Assembly: GCF_934372025.1 (NCBI RefSeq)
Contig: NZ_CAKROJ010000008.1
Coordinates: forward strand, 1 to 64,000
Direction of reading: 5' to 3'
DNA: 64,000 bases
Source of the DNA: an uncultured Blautia sp.
GTDB taxonomy: Bacteria > Bacillota > Clostridia > Lachnospirales > Lachnospiraceae
The translations under genes were made by a program, and so were the position numbers. The notes under the pieces are model-generated. The model did not search any database and was not told the DNA's origin. It saw only the letters and a program-made list of their open reading frames with translations. This document shows positions 44,967 to 54,884 of the stretch, piece by piece (the stretch's first letter is position 1; each line of letters starts with the position of its first letter).

Positions 44967-45149
44967 ATGTCCATATGTCCAAAGAACAAATCATCTAAAG
45001 CTAGACGTGATAAAAGACGTGCAAACTGGAAAATGAGTGCTCCGAATCTGGTAAAATGCAGCAAATGCGGCGCCCTGATGATGCCTCACAGAGTTTGTAA
45101 AGAATGCGGAAGCTACAATAAGAAAGAAATCGTGAAAGTTGAAGACTAA
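44967..45149 (+). CDS. rpmF: 50S ribosomal protein L32
   Basis: A 60-residue ribosomal protein beginning MSICPKNKSSKARRDKRR, the standard L32 basic N-terminus. Zinc-ribbon CSKCG and CKECG show the zinc-binding (C+) form. A perfect AGGAGGTG lies 8-15 bases upstream. A terminator follows within 20 bases. Confidence 0.97.
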   Translation: MSICPKNKSSKARRDKRRANWKMSAPNLVKCSKCGALMMPHRVCKECGSYNKKEIVKVED

Positions 45150-45164
45150 TCACAAAGAATGAAG

Positions 45165-45193
45165 CAGAATCCTTTTCAGGATTCTGTTTTTTT
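45165..45193 (+). terminator. rho-independent terminator after rpmF
   Basis: CAGAATCC (45165-45172) pairs with GGATTCTG (45179-45186), followed by a T-run. It marks the end of yceD-rpmF before the MATE gene. Confidence 0.88.
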
Positions 45194-45221
45194 CAATCAA
45201 AATCTATGTTTTGGAGGGAAA

Positions 45222-46568
45222 ATGGAACAAAAGAATCAGATTACAGAAGGGGTAATCTGGAAACAGCTATTAATATTCTTTTTTCCGATAGTAATCGGTA
45301 CTTTTTTTCAGCAAGTATATAATACGGCCGACAGTATTGTTGTCGGTCGTTTTGTAGGTAAAGAGGCGCTTGCAGCCGTGGGTGGTTCTGTTAATCAGAT
45401 CGTAACTCTGATTGTGGAAGTTTTTGTCGGACTGACATCCGGTGCCTCTGTGATCATGGCCCAGTTTTACGGAGCACGCGACCACAAGAACCTGAATAAA
45501 ACGTTACATACCGCCTATGCTTTCGCAATAGTGATCGGAGCAGTGGTTGGTATTATCGGATTTCTGATCTCAGAAAATGTTCTTACTGCCATGAAGACCC
45601 AACCGGAACTAATGGAAGACTCTATTATATATCTTCACATATATTTCTGCGGAATGATTTTTAATATCATTTATAATATGGGGGCCTCTGTCCTCAGAGC
45701 TGTAGGAGATTCCAAAAGACCATTATATGTGCTGATCATGACATGTGTTCTGAATATCATACTGGACATTCTGCTGGTCGTGATCTTTCAGCTTGGAGTC
45801 CGGGGCGTTGCTCTGGCAACCGTCACCTGCCAGGGAATCAGTGCCATTATGGTTACGTTGATTCTGATGAAGGGAAATCCTCTGTTTCAGCTCAGACTGC
45901 GTGAAATCCGTTTTTATGCAGTATCGCTTAAGTCTGTACTCAGAATCGGTATTCCGGCAGCTATGGAAGCCGCAATGTATACGGTTGCAAATCTGATCAT
46001 TCAGGTTTTTGTAAATGGCCTGGGAACAGATACGGTTGCAGCATGGGGAACATTTGCCAAAATTGATGCAATTTACTGGATGGTCGTAAATGCTTTTGGA
46101 ATTGCGATTACAACCTTTGTCGGACAGAACTATGGTGCCGGCAAAATAAAGCGTATGCGAAAGAGCGTCCGGGTATGTCTTCTCATGTCTTACACAGGTG
46201 CAATTCTTGTCAGTGCAACGCTCTATATGCTGGCAGAACCGCTGTACAGACTTTTTACGACAGACGCAAATGTAGTTCATATAGGTGTGGAAATGATGCA
46301 CTTTTTGCTGCCGTCTTATTTTATTTATGTAGCAATCGGCATATTATCCGGTGCATTACGAGGTGCAGGAAGAGTCCTCGTTCCAATGCTGCTGACATGT
46401 GGCGGTGTCTGTCTGTTTCGAATAATCTGGATGTTTGGTGTCTTTCCGATTTATTCCGGAATCAGAACAATCATGCTGAGTTATCCTGTATCATGGGGAA
46501 TTACAGCGGTTTTATTTATCATATATTATTTTAAAAAATTTCCAAAAGAAAAACATAGTTTACAGTAA
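45222..46568 (+). CDS. MATE-family efflux transporter
   Basis: A 448-residue membrane protein with twelve predicted helices and the MATE/MatE patterns QQVYNTADSIVVGRFVG and GIPAAMEAAMYTVANL. Family members export drugs or metabolites by cation antiport, and the substrate cannot be told. ATG 45222 follows TTGGAGGG; the longer frame from 45159 would start inside the rpmF terminator. It sits between rpmF and plsX, where many Firmicutes have no extra gene. Confidence 0.92.
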   Translation: MEQKNQITEGVIWKQLLIFFFPIVIGTFFQQVYNTADSIVVGRFVGKEALAAVGGSVNQIVTLIVEVFVGLTSGASVIMAQFYGARDHKNLNKTLHTAYAFAIVIGAVVGIIGFLISENVLTAMKTQPELMEDSIIYLHIYFCGMIFNIIYNMGASVLRAVGDSKRPLYVLIMTCVLNIILDILLVVIFQLGVRGVALATVTCQGISAIMVTLILMKGNPLFQLRLREIRFYAVSLKSVLRIGIPAAMEAAMYTVANLIIQVFVNGLGTDTVAAWGTFAKIDAIYWMVVNAFGIAITTFVGQNYGAGKIKRMRKSVRVCLLMSYTGAILVSATLYMLAEPLYRLFTTDANVVHIGVEMMHFLLPSYFIYVAIGILSGALRGAGRVLVPMLLTCGGVCLFRIIWMFGVFPIYSGIRTIMLSYPVSWGITAVLFIIYYFKKFPKEKHSLQ

Positions 46569-46579
46569 GGAGTATCTGA

Positions 46580-48418
46580 ATGAATGTATTAAATCTGGAG
46601 CATATCAGTAAAACCTACGGTGAAAAAGTGATTTTTGATGATATATCCTGTGGTATCCACCAGGGAGATAAAATTGGTATCATAGGTATCAATGGAACAG
46701 GAAAGACAACGTTTCTGCGTATTCTGGCAGGATTGGAAGAAGCAGATGAAGGTCAGGTTATAACCCAGAATGGCCTTCGTATCACATATCTTTCCCAGCA
46801 CCCGGAATTTCCGGATGGTGCAACGATCCTTTCTTATGTGACACAGGGACAGCGAGAGCAGAGCTGGAACCCGGAAACAGAAGCGCATATGGTACTGAAT
46901 AAACTCGGGATTGAGGATCACGAAGAAGAGATTGCGCATCTTTCCGGTGGACAGAAGAAACGTGTGGCTCTGGCTGCTGTTCTTGTTAATCCGACAGATG
47001 TGCTGATTCTGGACGAGCCTACAAACCATCTGGATAATGAAATGGCGTCCTGGCTTGAAGATTATCTGAATCGCTTTAAGGGAGTTGTCATCATGGTTAC
47101 ACATGACCGATATTTTCTTGACCGGGTAACAAATAAAATTCTGGAGATCAGTCATGGAAAAATATACAGCTACGAAGCAAAATATTCTGATTTTCTGGAA
47201 ATGAAGGCACAACGTGAGGAGATGGAAATGGCATCTGAACGCAAGAAACAGAGCATTCTCCGCATGGAAATCGAATGGGCAAAAAGAGGCTGCCGTGCAA
47301 GGAGTACCAAACAGAGAGCCCGTCTTGACCGTCTTGAGGATATGAAGAACACAACAGCACCTGTCCGCGATCAGAGTGTCGAAATTGATTCTGTCGAGAC
47401 AAGAATGGGTAAAAAGACGATCGAACTGCATCACATTGCCAAACGCTTCGGAGACAGGATCTGCATTCGGGATTTTGACTATATCGTTCTGAAAAATCAG
47501 AGACTCGGTATCATCGGTCCGAACGGCTGTGGAAAATCCACCCTTCTGAAGATCATTGCCGGGATCATCCAGCCGGACAGTGGAACCGTAGAAATTGGTG
47601 AGACTATTAGGATCGGCTATTTTTCACAGGAAATCGAAGATATGAATTCCTCTCAGAGAGTCATTGATTATATTAAAGATGTAGCTGAATTTATTCCGAC
47701 AAAGGATGGTCTGATCAGTGCTTCCAAACTGCTGGAACAGTTTCTTTTCGATCCGGCCATGCAATATGCGCCGATTGAAAAACTTTCCGGAGGTGAAAAG
47801 AAGCGCCTCTATCTTCTGAAGGTTCTTGCGGCTGCTCCAAATGTACTTCTTCTCGATGAGATTACAAACGATATTGATATCCCGACTCTGACGATCCTGG
47901 AAGATTATCTGGATTCCTTTGCCGGAATCGTAATTGCCGTATCACATGACCGATATTTCCTGGATAATCTGGCAGATCGTATTTTTGAATTTGACAGAGA
48001 AGGAAATCTGACTCAGTATGAAGGTGGTTATACCGATTATCTGGAGGCAAAAAAGCGTAAGGAAGGTGCTGTTTCCGAGGAAAACGAAAACAGCAGAAAT
48101 AGTTCTGCCGGAAAATCGGTTTCCGATGAACCAAAAGAAGAAAAAGCTTCTGTAAAAACCTGGAAACAGAACAAAACTTCAAAATTAAAGTTCAGTTATA
48201 AAGAACAACGAGAATACGAGACCATTGATGAAGATATTGCATCACTGGAAAGTAAAATTGCAAAATTGGATGCAGATATTATGGCGAATGCCACAAATTC
48301 CGGTAAACTGAACGAACTGACACAGGAAAAAGAAGCTGCAGAAGCACAGCTTGAAGAAAAGATGGATCGCTGGGTATATCTGAATGATCTGGCAGAACAG
48401 ATAGCAGCACAAAAGTAA
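46580..48418 (+). CDS. ABC-F family ATPase (Uup-like)
   Basis: A 612-residue soluble protein with two ABC domains: Walker A GINGTGKT (residues 36-43) and GPNGCGKS, signatures LSGGQKKR and LSGGEKKR, Walker B LILDEPTNHLD and LLLDEITNDID. A linker of about 80 residues and a charged C-terminal coiled coil (about 520-612) match Uup/EttA-type ribosome- or DNA-associated ABC-F proteins. No membrane domain. An antibiotic-resistance role is possible but not indicated. It follows the MATE gene by 11 bases. Confidence 0.9.
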   Translation: MNVLNLEHISKTYGEKVIFDDISCGIHQGDKIGIIGINGTGKTTFLRILAGLEEADEGQVITQNGLRITYLSQHPEFPDGATILSYVTQGQREQSWNPETEAHMVLNKLGIEDHEEEIAHLSGGQKKRVALAAVLVNPTDVLILDEPTNHLDNEMASWLEDYLNRFKGVVIMVTHDRYFLDRVTNKILEISHGKIYSYEAKYSDFLEMKAQREEMEMASERKKQSILRMEIEWAKRGCRARSTKQRARLDRLEDMKNTTAPVRDQSVEIDSVETRMGKKTIELHHIAKRFGDRICIRDFDYIVLKNQRLGIIGPNGCGKSTLLKIIAGIIQPDSGTVEIGETIRIGYFSQEIEDMNSSQRVIDYIKDVAEFIPTKDGLISASKLLEQFLFDPAMQYAPIEKLSGGEKKRLYLLKVLAAAPNVLLLDEITNDIDIPTLTILEDYLDSFAGIVIAVSHDRYFLDNLADRIFEFDREGNLTQYEGGYTDYLEAKKRKEGAVSEENENSRNSSAGKSVSDEPKEEKASVKTWKQNKTSKLKFSYKEQREYETIDEDIASLESKIAKLDADIMANATNSGKLNELTQEKEAAEAQLEEKMDRWVYLNDLAEQIAAQK

Positions 48419-48479
48419 AGGTGAACAATAGCATCATTTCACATCTGATACAATAATCGCAGATGATATGCGAACAGAC

Positions 48480-48508
48480 TTGATTTTCCAAAGATTCTTT
48501 AGTATGAT
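48480..48508 (+). promoter_or_regulatory. promoter of plsX-rnc-smc-ftsY
   Basis: TTGATT at 48480-48485, a 17-base spacer and TATGAT at 48503-48508, 60 bases before plsX. Confidence 0.75.
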
Positions 48509-48567
48509 AAAGTTTGAGAATTTTTCAGATAAATCACGTTTTAATACAGATATACAGGAGGAAAAAT

Positions 48568-49602
48568 ATGGCAGAATTAGTAAAAGTAGTTGTAGATGCC
48601 ATGGGTGGAGATTTTGCACCGGTGGAACCTGTAAAAGCTGCTGTTGAGGCAGTAAAAGAGAATAAAAATATTCTGGTCATTCTTACCGGCCAGGAAGAAG
48701 TGATACATTCAGAGCTTAAAAAATATCAGGATTATCCGACAGACAGGATTCAGGTAGTAAACGCAACAGAAGTGATAGAAACTGCGGAACCACCTGTATT
48801 TGCAATTCGTAAAAAAAAGGATTCTTCTATTGTTGTCGGTCTTAAAATGGTAAAAGAGCAAAAGGCAGATGCTTTTGTATCTTCCGGAAGTACCGGTGCA
48901 GTTCTGGTCGGTGGTCAGGTACTGGTTGGCCGAAGCAAAGGCGTAGAACGTCCGCCGCTCGCTCCATTGATTCCGACAGCAAAAGGTGTTTCTCTTCTGA
49001 TCGATTGTGGCGCAAATGTTGATGCAAGACCTTCTCATCTGGTACAGTTTGCCAAAATGGGATCCATCTATATGGAACACGTAGTAGGTATCAAAAATCC
49101 ACGTGTTGCTATCGTAAATAATGGAGCAGAAGAGGAAAAAGGAAATGCCCTGGTCAAAGAAACGTTTCCTCTTCTCAAAGAAGTTGAAGGCATCAATTTC
49201 ATCGGAAGTATTGAAGCAAGAGATATTCCGGCCGGTTACGCAGATGTCATTGTCTGTGAGGCCTTTGTCGGAAACGTTATCCTCAAACTTTATGAAGGTG
49301 TCAGTTCCGAGCTGATCCACAAGATCAAAGATGGAATGATGAGCTCATTAAAGAGTAAAATAGGAGCTCTCCTTGTCAAACCGGCACTGAAACAGACTCT
49401 TAAAAGCTTTGATGCGACAGAGTATGGCGGAGCACCACTGCTTGGTCTTAAAGGTCTTGTTGTAAAAACGCATGGAAGCGCAAAATCTGTAGAGATTAAA
49501 AATGCTATTTTCCAGTGTATGCAGTTTAAACAGCAGAAGATTAACGAAAAAATAGCAGAACGGATCCAGCCGGCACGCTTTGAAGCTCCGGATAAGGAAT
49601 AA
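48568..49602 (+). CDS. plsX: phosphate acyltransferase PlsX
   Basis: A 344-residue peripheral enzyme making acyl-phosphate from acyl-ACP for phospholipid synthesis. VVDAMGGDFAP at the N-terminus, SSGSTGAVLVGG and VCEAFVGNVILKLYEG are family segments. ATG 48568 follows AGGAGG; the frame from 48514 overlaps the promoter region. The acpP gene that often follows plsX in related genomes is absent here: rnc begins 20 bases later. Confidence 0.96.
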   Translation: MAELVKVVVDAMGGDFAPVEPVKAAVEAVKENKNILVILTGQEEVIHSELKKYQDYPTDRIQVVNATEVIETAEPPVFAIRKKKDSSIVVGLKMVKEQKADAFVSSGSTGAVLVGGQVLVGRSKGVERPPLAPLIPTAKGVSLLIDCGANVDARPSHLVQFAKMGSIYMEHVVGIKNPRVAIVNNGAEEEKGNALVKETFPLLKEVEGINFIGSIEARDIPAGYADVIVCEAFVGNVILKLYEGVSSELIHKIKDGMMSSLKSKIGALLVKPALKQTLKSFDATEYGGAPLLGLKGLVVKTHGSAKSVEIKNAIFQCMQFKQQKINEKIAERIQPARFEAPDKE

Positions 49603-49622
49603 CAGAAAAGAAGGCAGATAAA

Positions 49623-50294
49623 ATGGAACAATTGGAACAGATCATAGGATATACATTTCAAAACAAAAAATTACTGAAACAGGCACTGACACACAGTTCC
49701 TATGCAAACGAAAAAAAACTTGGCAAGCTTGGCTGTAATGAGCGGCTGGAATTTCTCGGAGACGCTGTGCTCGAACTGATCAGCAGCGATTTCCTTTATG
49801 CAAAATTCCCGCAGATCCCGGAAGGCGAGCTGACCAAAAAACGTGCAAGTCTTGTATGTGAGCCAAGCCTTGCGTACTGTGCAAGACAGTTTGACCTGCC
49901 GCAGTATCTTCTTCTTGGAAAAGGAGAAAACATGACTGGCGGACGTAATCGTGATTCCATTGTCTCAGATGCAACGGAAGCTCTTCTGGGCGCCATTTAT
50001 CTGGACGGTGGTTTTGAACATGCAAAGAAATTTGTCCTGAAATTTATATTAAATGATATCGAACGAAAACAGCTCTTTTATGACAGCAAGACAATCCTGC
50101 AGGAGATGGTGCAGGAAAAAGGTCTTCAGCCTGTAGAATATATTCTGACTGATGAGACAGGACCGGATCATGACAAACAGTTTACGGTCTGTGTTCAGGT
50201 GAATGGCCAGGTTGTAGGAAATGGAAGCGGCCATACCAAAAAAGCAGCGGAACAGGCTGCCGCATATCAGGCAATTCAGGAAAAGAAATTCTGA
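49623..50294 (+). CDS. rnc: ribonuclease III
   Basis: A 223-residue double-strand-specific endonuclease for rRNA and mRNA processing. The signature ERLEFLGDAVLEL is at residues 40-52, a second acidic site is in DATEALLGAIYLDGG, and a dsRNA-binding domain fills about 150-223 (GSGHTKKAAEQAAA). GAAGGCAG precedes the ATG. Operon with smc. Confidence 0.97.
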   Translation: MEQLEQIIGYTFQNKKLLKQALTHSSYANEKKLGKLGCNERLEFLGDAVLELISSDFLYAKFPQIPEGELTKKRASLVCEPSLAYCARQFDLPQYLLLGKGENMTGGRNRDSIVSDATEALLGAIYLDGGFEHAKKFVLKFILNDIERKQLFYDSKTILQEMVQEKGLQPVEYILTDETGPDHDKQFTVCVQVNGQVVGNGSGHTKKAAEQAAAYQAIQEKKF

Positions 50295-50339
50295 TTTTAT
50301 GCGTGATACATCCGTAAAAGAAAAACTGGCAGGTGAACT

Positions 50340-53300
50340 ATGTATTTAAAGAATATTGAAGTATATGGCTTCAAATCCTTTGCACAGAAAATCAACTTTG
50401 AATTTCATAATGGAATTACCGGTATTGTAGGACCAAATGGCAGTGGCAAAAGTAATGTTGGAGATGCTGTTCGCTGGGTTCTCGGAGAGCAGAGCGCCAA
50501 ACAGCTTCGTGGCGGTAATATGCAGGACGTTATTTTTTCCGGAACAGAAAACAGAAAACCGCTCAGTTTTGCTTCTGTATCAATAACTCTGGATAATGGC
50601 GATCACAAGCTTCCGGTAGATTATAACGAAGTAACAGTAACGCGCCGGCTTTACCGTTCCGGTGAAAGTGAATATCTGATCAATGGAAGTGGATGTCGAC
50701 TGAAAGACATTCAGGAAATGTTTTATGATACAGGTATTGGTAAAGAAGGATATTCTATTATCGGTCAGGGACAGATTGACAAGATCCTGAGCGGAAAACC
50801 GGAGGAACGACGTGAGCTTTTTGATGAAGCGGCAGGAATCGTGAAATTTAAGCGAAGAAAAGCCACCACTTTAAAAAAGCTGGATGAGGAACGCCAGAAT
50901 CTTGTCCGTGTGACAGATATCCTTAGTGAGCTGACCAAACAGCTGGAACCACTGGAGAAACAGTCTGAAACTGCCCGCATTTATTTATCCAAAAGAGAAG
51001 AACTCAAAGAACTGGATGTAAATCTTTTTCTTCTGGAACATCAGCAGACAGGAGAACTTCTCAGAGAACTGGAAGCAAAGCTGGCTCAGGCACAAAAAGA
51101 ATTAGACGAAGCTCAGAAGGCCTATGAAAGAACCAGACTGGAATATGACCGCCTGGAAAAGGAACTGGAAGAACTGAATCAGAAGCTGGATACACTCAAA
51201 GAAGAACAGCAGCAGAATGCACTTCTGAAACAGCAGTATGAAGGCCAGGTACAGGTTCTTGAGGAGCAGATTTCTTCCGGTCGTCAGAACAGTGAACATT
51301 ACAAAAACCGACTGAATTCTTTAAAAGAAGATCTGGAACGCAGAACACAGGAAAAAAACAGATTACTTGAAGAAAAGCAGACACTGCAGAGCAAACTGAA
51401 AGATATAAAGAACAGACTTTCCAGAGAGACAGAAACACTTGAGAACATTGTTTTTAATGTAAATGAATGTACACAGGCTGTTGAAGATGGTAAGAATGAG
51501 ATTATCGAGATCCTGAACAGCCGTGCAACGACCAAAGGTAAAGTACAGCGTTTCGATGCAATGCTGGAACAGTTAAATATCCGTAAGGCAGAAATCAGTC
51601 AGAGAATTCTCCGCCTCAAGAGTGAAGAAGAAGTTCTTGAAAAGGATCGCACAACAGCACAGAAACAATATGATACAGTAACTGCGCTGATCGCTTCAAC
51701 CAATCAGGAATGCGTACGTCTTGACGGAGAGGTACAGAAACTGCAGGAAACACTCAAAAAACAAAATTCACAGATGGAAATCGGCCAGACTGCTTATCAC
51801 AGAGAAGCATCCCGTCTGGAATCTCTTAAAAATATCACAGAACGCTATGACGGATATGGAAACAGTATCCGCCGCGTTATGGAACAGAAAAAGAACGAGC
51901 CTGGAATCAAGGGTGTTGTAGCAGATATCATACACGTACAAAAAGACTACGAAGTTGCTATCGAGACAGCTCTCGGAGGAAGTATCCAGAACATTGTTAC
52001 AGACAACGAACAGACTGCCAAGCGTATGATCGGATTTCTGAAGAAAAACAGATACGGACGTGCAACGTTTCTTCCGCTTTCCAATATCAGTGGAAGAGGC
52101 GGGCTGAATCAGCGAGATGTATTACAGGAGCCTGGTGTTATCGGAACTGCCAACACACTTGTAAAGGCAGACAGTGAGTACAGTGAGCTGGTCATGTACC
52201 TTCTGGGCCGTGTTCTTGTAGTCGATGATATTGATCATGCAATTGCTATCGGAAAGAAATACCGTCACAGTCTGCGTATGGTTACGATCGAAGGTGAATC
52301 TTTAAGCCCGGGAGGTTCCATGACAGGTGGTGCTTTCAAAAACAACAGCAATCTGCTTGGACGACGTCGTGAAATCGAAGAACTGGAACGCAGTGTTGGA
52401 ATCCTGAAGAAAGAACTGGAAGAGACACAGAAGGCAATTGGTGAAAATCGCAGCAAACGAAATGTACTTCGCGATGCGATCGCAGATTTTCAGCAGAAGC
52501 TCCGTCAGCAATACGTTGAACAGAATACTGCCAAGATGAACCTTTCTCAGCTGCAGGAAAAAGAAAATGAGATCCAGAACAGCTATCGCCAGATTGAACG
52601 AGAACAGGATGAACTGCGTCATCAGGCAGGTGAGATCCGACAAGATCACAACAACATCACCAGAGAGCTGGAAGACTCTCAGAAAGATGAGAAGGAACTC
52701 GAAATCTTTATTGAGACCAAACAGAAAGAACTGGAAGAGTGGAAATCAGAAGAAACAGCAAAATCCCATGAACTGGAACAGATCCGACTGGAACTTTCCA
52801 CTCTGGAACAGCAGAATCAGTTCCTTCTGGAAAATCTGAACCGACTGAATTCTGAAATAGATGCTTCTGAAACAGAGTCCAGAGAAATTACCGATAACAT
52901 TGTTCAAAGTAATGAAGAAATCCAGAGCAAAGAAAAGGGAATTCTGGAACTGAAAAATGCCGCACAGACATGTCTGGAAAAAGAAAATCACTTTAATGAA
53001 CAGAGAATACAGTGGCAGGAAGAAAAAGAAAAACGAAGCAACAGTCACAAATCATTTTTTGAAAAAAGAGACCATCTTTCAGAAAAGACTTCTCTCCTGG
53101 ATAAAGAATGTTTCCGACTGCGCAGCCAGACTGAAAAAATCGAAGAACAGCGTGAGTCTCAGATATCTTATATGTGGGAAGAGTATGAGATCACTCCAAA
53201 CAATGCGCTTCAATATCGCAGGGAAGAACTCAGTGACAGTCAGTCTATCAAAAAAGATGTCCTGCGAATTAAGGATGAAATCCGTAAACTTGGTTCTGTC

Positions 53301-53900
53301 AATGTAAATGCGATCGAGGATTACAAAAATCTTCTGGAACGTCATACCTTTCTCTCCGGTCAGTACGAGGATATCGTCAAGGCAGAAGAGACACTGGAAG
53401 GCATTATCCTGGAACTGGATGAGGGAATGCGCAGACAGTTTACTGAGAAATTCCGAGACATTCAGCGGGAATTTGACAAAGCTTTCAAAGAACTGTTCGG
53501 CGGTGGAAAAGGTACCCTTGAACTTTCTGAGGATGAAGATATTCTCGAGGCCGGCATCCGGATCATTTCTCAGCCGCCAGGTAAGAAGCTGCAGAATATG
53601 ATGCAGCTCTCCGGTGGTGAAAAGGCTCTGACCGCAATCGCACTCCTTTTTGCGATCCAGAATCTGAAGCCATCTCCGTTCTGTCTGCTTGATGAGATTG
53701 AGGCGGCACTGGATGATTCAAATGTCGGACGTTTCGCATCATATTTACAGAAGTTGACGAAAAACACACAGTTTATTATAATAACGCATAGACGTGGTAC
53801 AATGAATGCTGCGGATCGCCTGTATGGTATTACCATGCAGGAAAAGGGTGTCTCAACTCTTGTATCCGTAGACCTGGTAGAAAATCAGTTGAGCAAATAA
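50340..53900 (+). CDS. smc: chromosome segregation protein SMC
   Basis: An 1186-residue condensin ATPase. N-terminal Walker A GPNGSGKSN (residues 32-40), coiled coil about 170-500, hinge about 510-670 (ETALGGSIQNIV, GRATFLPL), a returning coiled coil, then the C-terminal signature LSGGEKALTAIALLFA and Walker B CLLDEIEAALDD. Full family length. AGGTGAA before ATG 50340 is a modest ribosome site. The ftsY gene follows 15 bases on. Confidence 0.97.
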   Translation: MYLKNIEVYGFKSFAQKINFEFHNGITGIVGPNGSGKSNVGDAVRWVLGEQSAKQLRGGNMQDVIFSGTENRKPLSFASVSITLDNGDHKLPVDYNEVTVTRRLYRSGESEYLINGSGCRLKDIQEMFYDTGIGKEGYSIIGQGQIDKILSGKPEERRELFDEAAGIVKFKRRKATTLKKLDEERQNLVRVTDILSELTKQLEPLEKQSETARIYLSKREELKELDVNLFLLEHQQTGELLRELEAKLAQAQKELDEAQKAYERTRLEYDRLEKELEELNQKLDTLKEEQQQNALLKQQYEGQVQVLEEQISSGRQNSEHYKNRLNSLKEDLERRTQEKNRLLEEKQTLQSKLKDIKNRLSRETETLENIVFNVNECTQAVEDGKNEIIEILNSRATTKGKVQRFDAMLEQLNIRKAEISQRILRLKSEEEVLEKDRTTAQKQYDTVTALIASTNQECVRLDGEVQKLQETLKKQNSQMEIGQTAYHREASRLESLKNITERYDGYGNSIRRVMEQKKNEPGIKGVVADIIHVQKDYEVAIETALGGSIQNIVTDNEQTAKRMIGFLKKNRYGRATFLPLSNISGRGGLNQRDVLQEPGVIGTANTLVKADSEYSELVMYLLGRVLVVDDIDHAIAIGKKYRHSLRMVTIEGESLSPGGSMTGGAFKNNSNLLGRRREIEELERSVGILKKELEETQKAIGENRSKRNVLRDAIADFQQKLRQQYVEQNTAKMNLSQLQEKENEIQNSYRQIEREQDELRHQAGEIRQDHNNITRELEDSQKDEKELEIFIETKQKELEEWKSEETAKSHELEQIRLELSTLEQQNQFLLENLNRLNSEIDASETESREITDNIVQSNEEIQSKEKGILELKNAAQTCLEKENHFNEQRIQWQEEKEKRSNSHKSFFEKRDHLSEKTSLLDKECFRLRSQTEKIEEQRESQISYMWEEYEITPNNALQYRREELSDSQSIKKDVLRIKDEIRKLGSVNVNAIEDYKNLLERHTFLSGQYEDIVKAEETLEGIILELDEGMRRQFTEKFRDIQREFDKAFKELFGGGKGTLELSEDEDILEAGIRIISQPPGKKLQNMMQLSGGEKALTAIALLFAIQNLKPSPFCLLDEIEAALDDSNVGRFASYLQKLTKNTQFIIITHRRGTMNAADRLYGITMQEKGVSTLVSVDLVENQLSK

Positions 53901-53915
53901 TGAGGAGGACAGAGT

Positions 53916-54869
53916 ATGGCAGAAGAAAAGAAAGGCTTTTTTAAACGTCTTGTCAGCGGTCTGACCAAGACAAGAGATAATATTGTAGCCGGGTTTGATT
54001 CTATTTTCAGTGGCTACTCCAGTATTGACGAGGATTTTTATGAAGAACTGGAAGAGATTCTGATCATGGGAGATATCGGAATCAATGCAACATCTGCAAT
54101 TCTGGAACATCTGAAACAACAGGTGGCAGAAAAACATATCAAAAATCCGATGGAATGTAAACAGCTTTTGATCAACAGTATCAAAGAACAGATGCGTGTA
54201 GACAGCACAGAATATGAATTTGAAAACCGTAAATCAGTTATTCTTGTGATCGGAGTAAACGGAGTCGGCAAAACCACTTCTGTCGGCAAACTTGCCGGCA
54301 AGTTAAAGGATCAGGGGAAAAAGGTTATTCTCGCAGCAGCAGATACTTTCCGTGCAGCAGCAGGAGAACAGCTTGCCCAGTGGGCAACCCGTGCAGGTGT
54401 CGACCTGATCGGTGGACAGGCAGGTGCCGATCCGGCATCCATCGTATATGATGCAGTTGCAGCAGCAAAAGCAAGAAATGCAGATGTACTGATCTGTGAT
54501 ACAGCCGGACGTCTTCACAACAAAAAGAACCTTATGGAAGAGCTCCGCAAGATTTATCGTATACTGGAAAGAGAATATCCGGAAGCCTATCTGGAAACAC
54601 TGGTCGTTCTGGATGGTACAACCGGACAGAATGCACTGGCTCAGGCCAAACAGTTTGCAGAAGTTGCAAATGTAAATGGTATTATCCTGACCAAGCTGGA
54701 CGGAACCGCAAAAGGCGGTATTGCAGTTGCAATCCAGTCTGAGCTGGATATCCCGGTAAAATATATCGGAGTCGGAGAAACCATTGATGATTTACAGAAA
54801 TTTGATGCCGATGCCTTTGTAAATGCACTGTTTGACATCGACGAAAAAGACTTACACGCAGAAGAATAA
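53916..54869 (+). CDS. ftsY: signal recognition particle receptor FtsY
   Basis: A 317-residue SRP GTPase receptor at the membrane. NG domain with GVNGVGKTTSVGKLAG, the insertion-box AADTFRAAA, DTAGR and TKLDGTAKGG. The acidic A domain is almost absent, with only a short basic N-terminus (KKGFFKRLVSGLTKTR), as in many Firmicutes. GAGGAGG precedes the ATG. Its partner Ffh is encoded at 59130. Confidence 0.97.
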   Translation: MAEEKKGFFKRLVSGLTKTRDNIVAGFDSIFSGYSSIDEDFYEELEEILIMGDIGINATSAILEHLKQQVAEKHIKNPMECKQLLINSIKEQMRVDSTEYEFENRKSVILVIGVNGVGKTTSVGKLAGKLKDQGKKVILAAADTFRAAAGEQLAQWATRAGVDLIGGQAGADPASIVYDAVAAAKARNADVLICDTAGRLHNKKNLMEELRKIYRILEREYPEAYLETLVVLDGTTGQNALAQAKQFAEVANVNGIILTKLDGTAKGGIAVAIQSELDIPVKYIGVGETIDDLQKFDADAFVNALFDIDEKDLHAEE

Positions 54870-54884
54870 ACAGGAGGACACAGC

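Noticed and set aside
45159..45221. Extended N-terminus of the MATE protein from 45159
   Set aside because: The extension would be read through the rpmF terminator. ATG 45222 has its own GGAGG and gives the family start.
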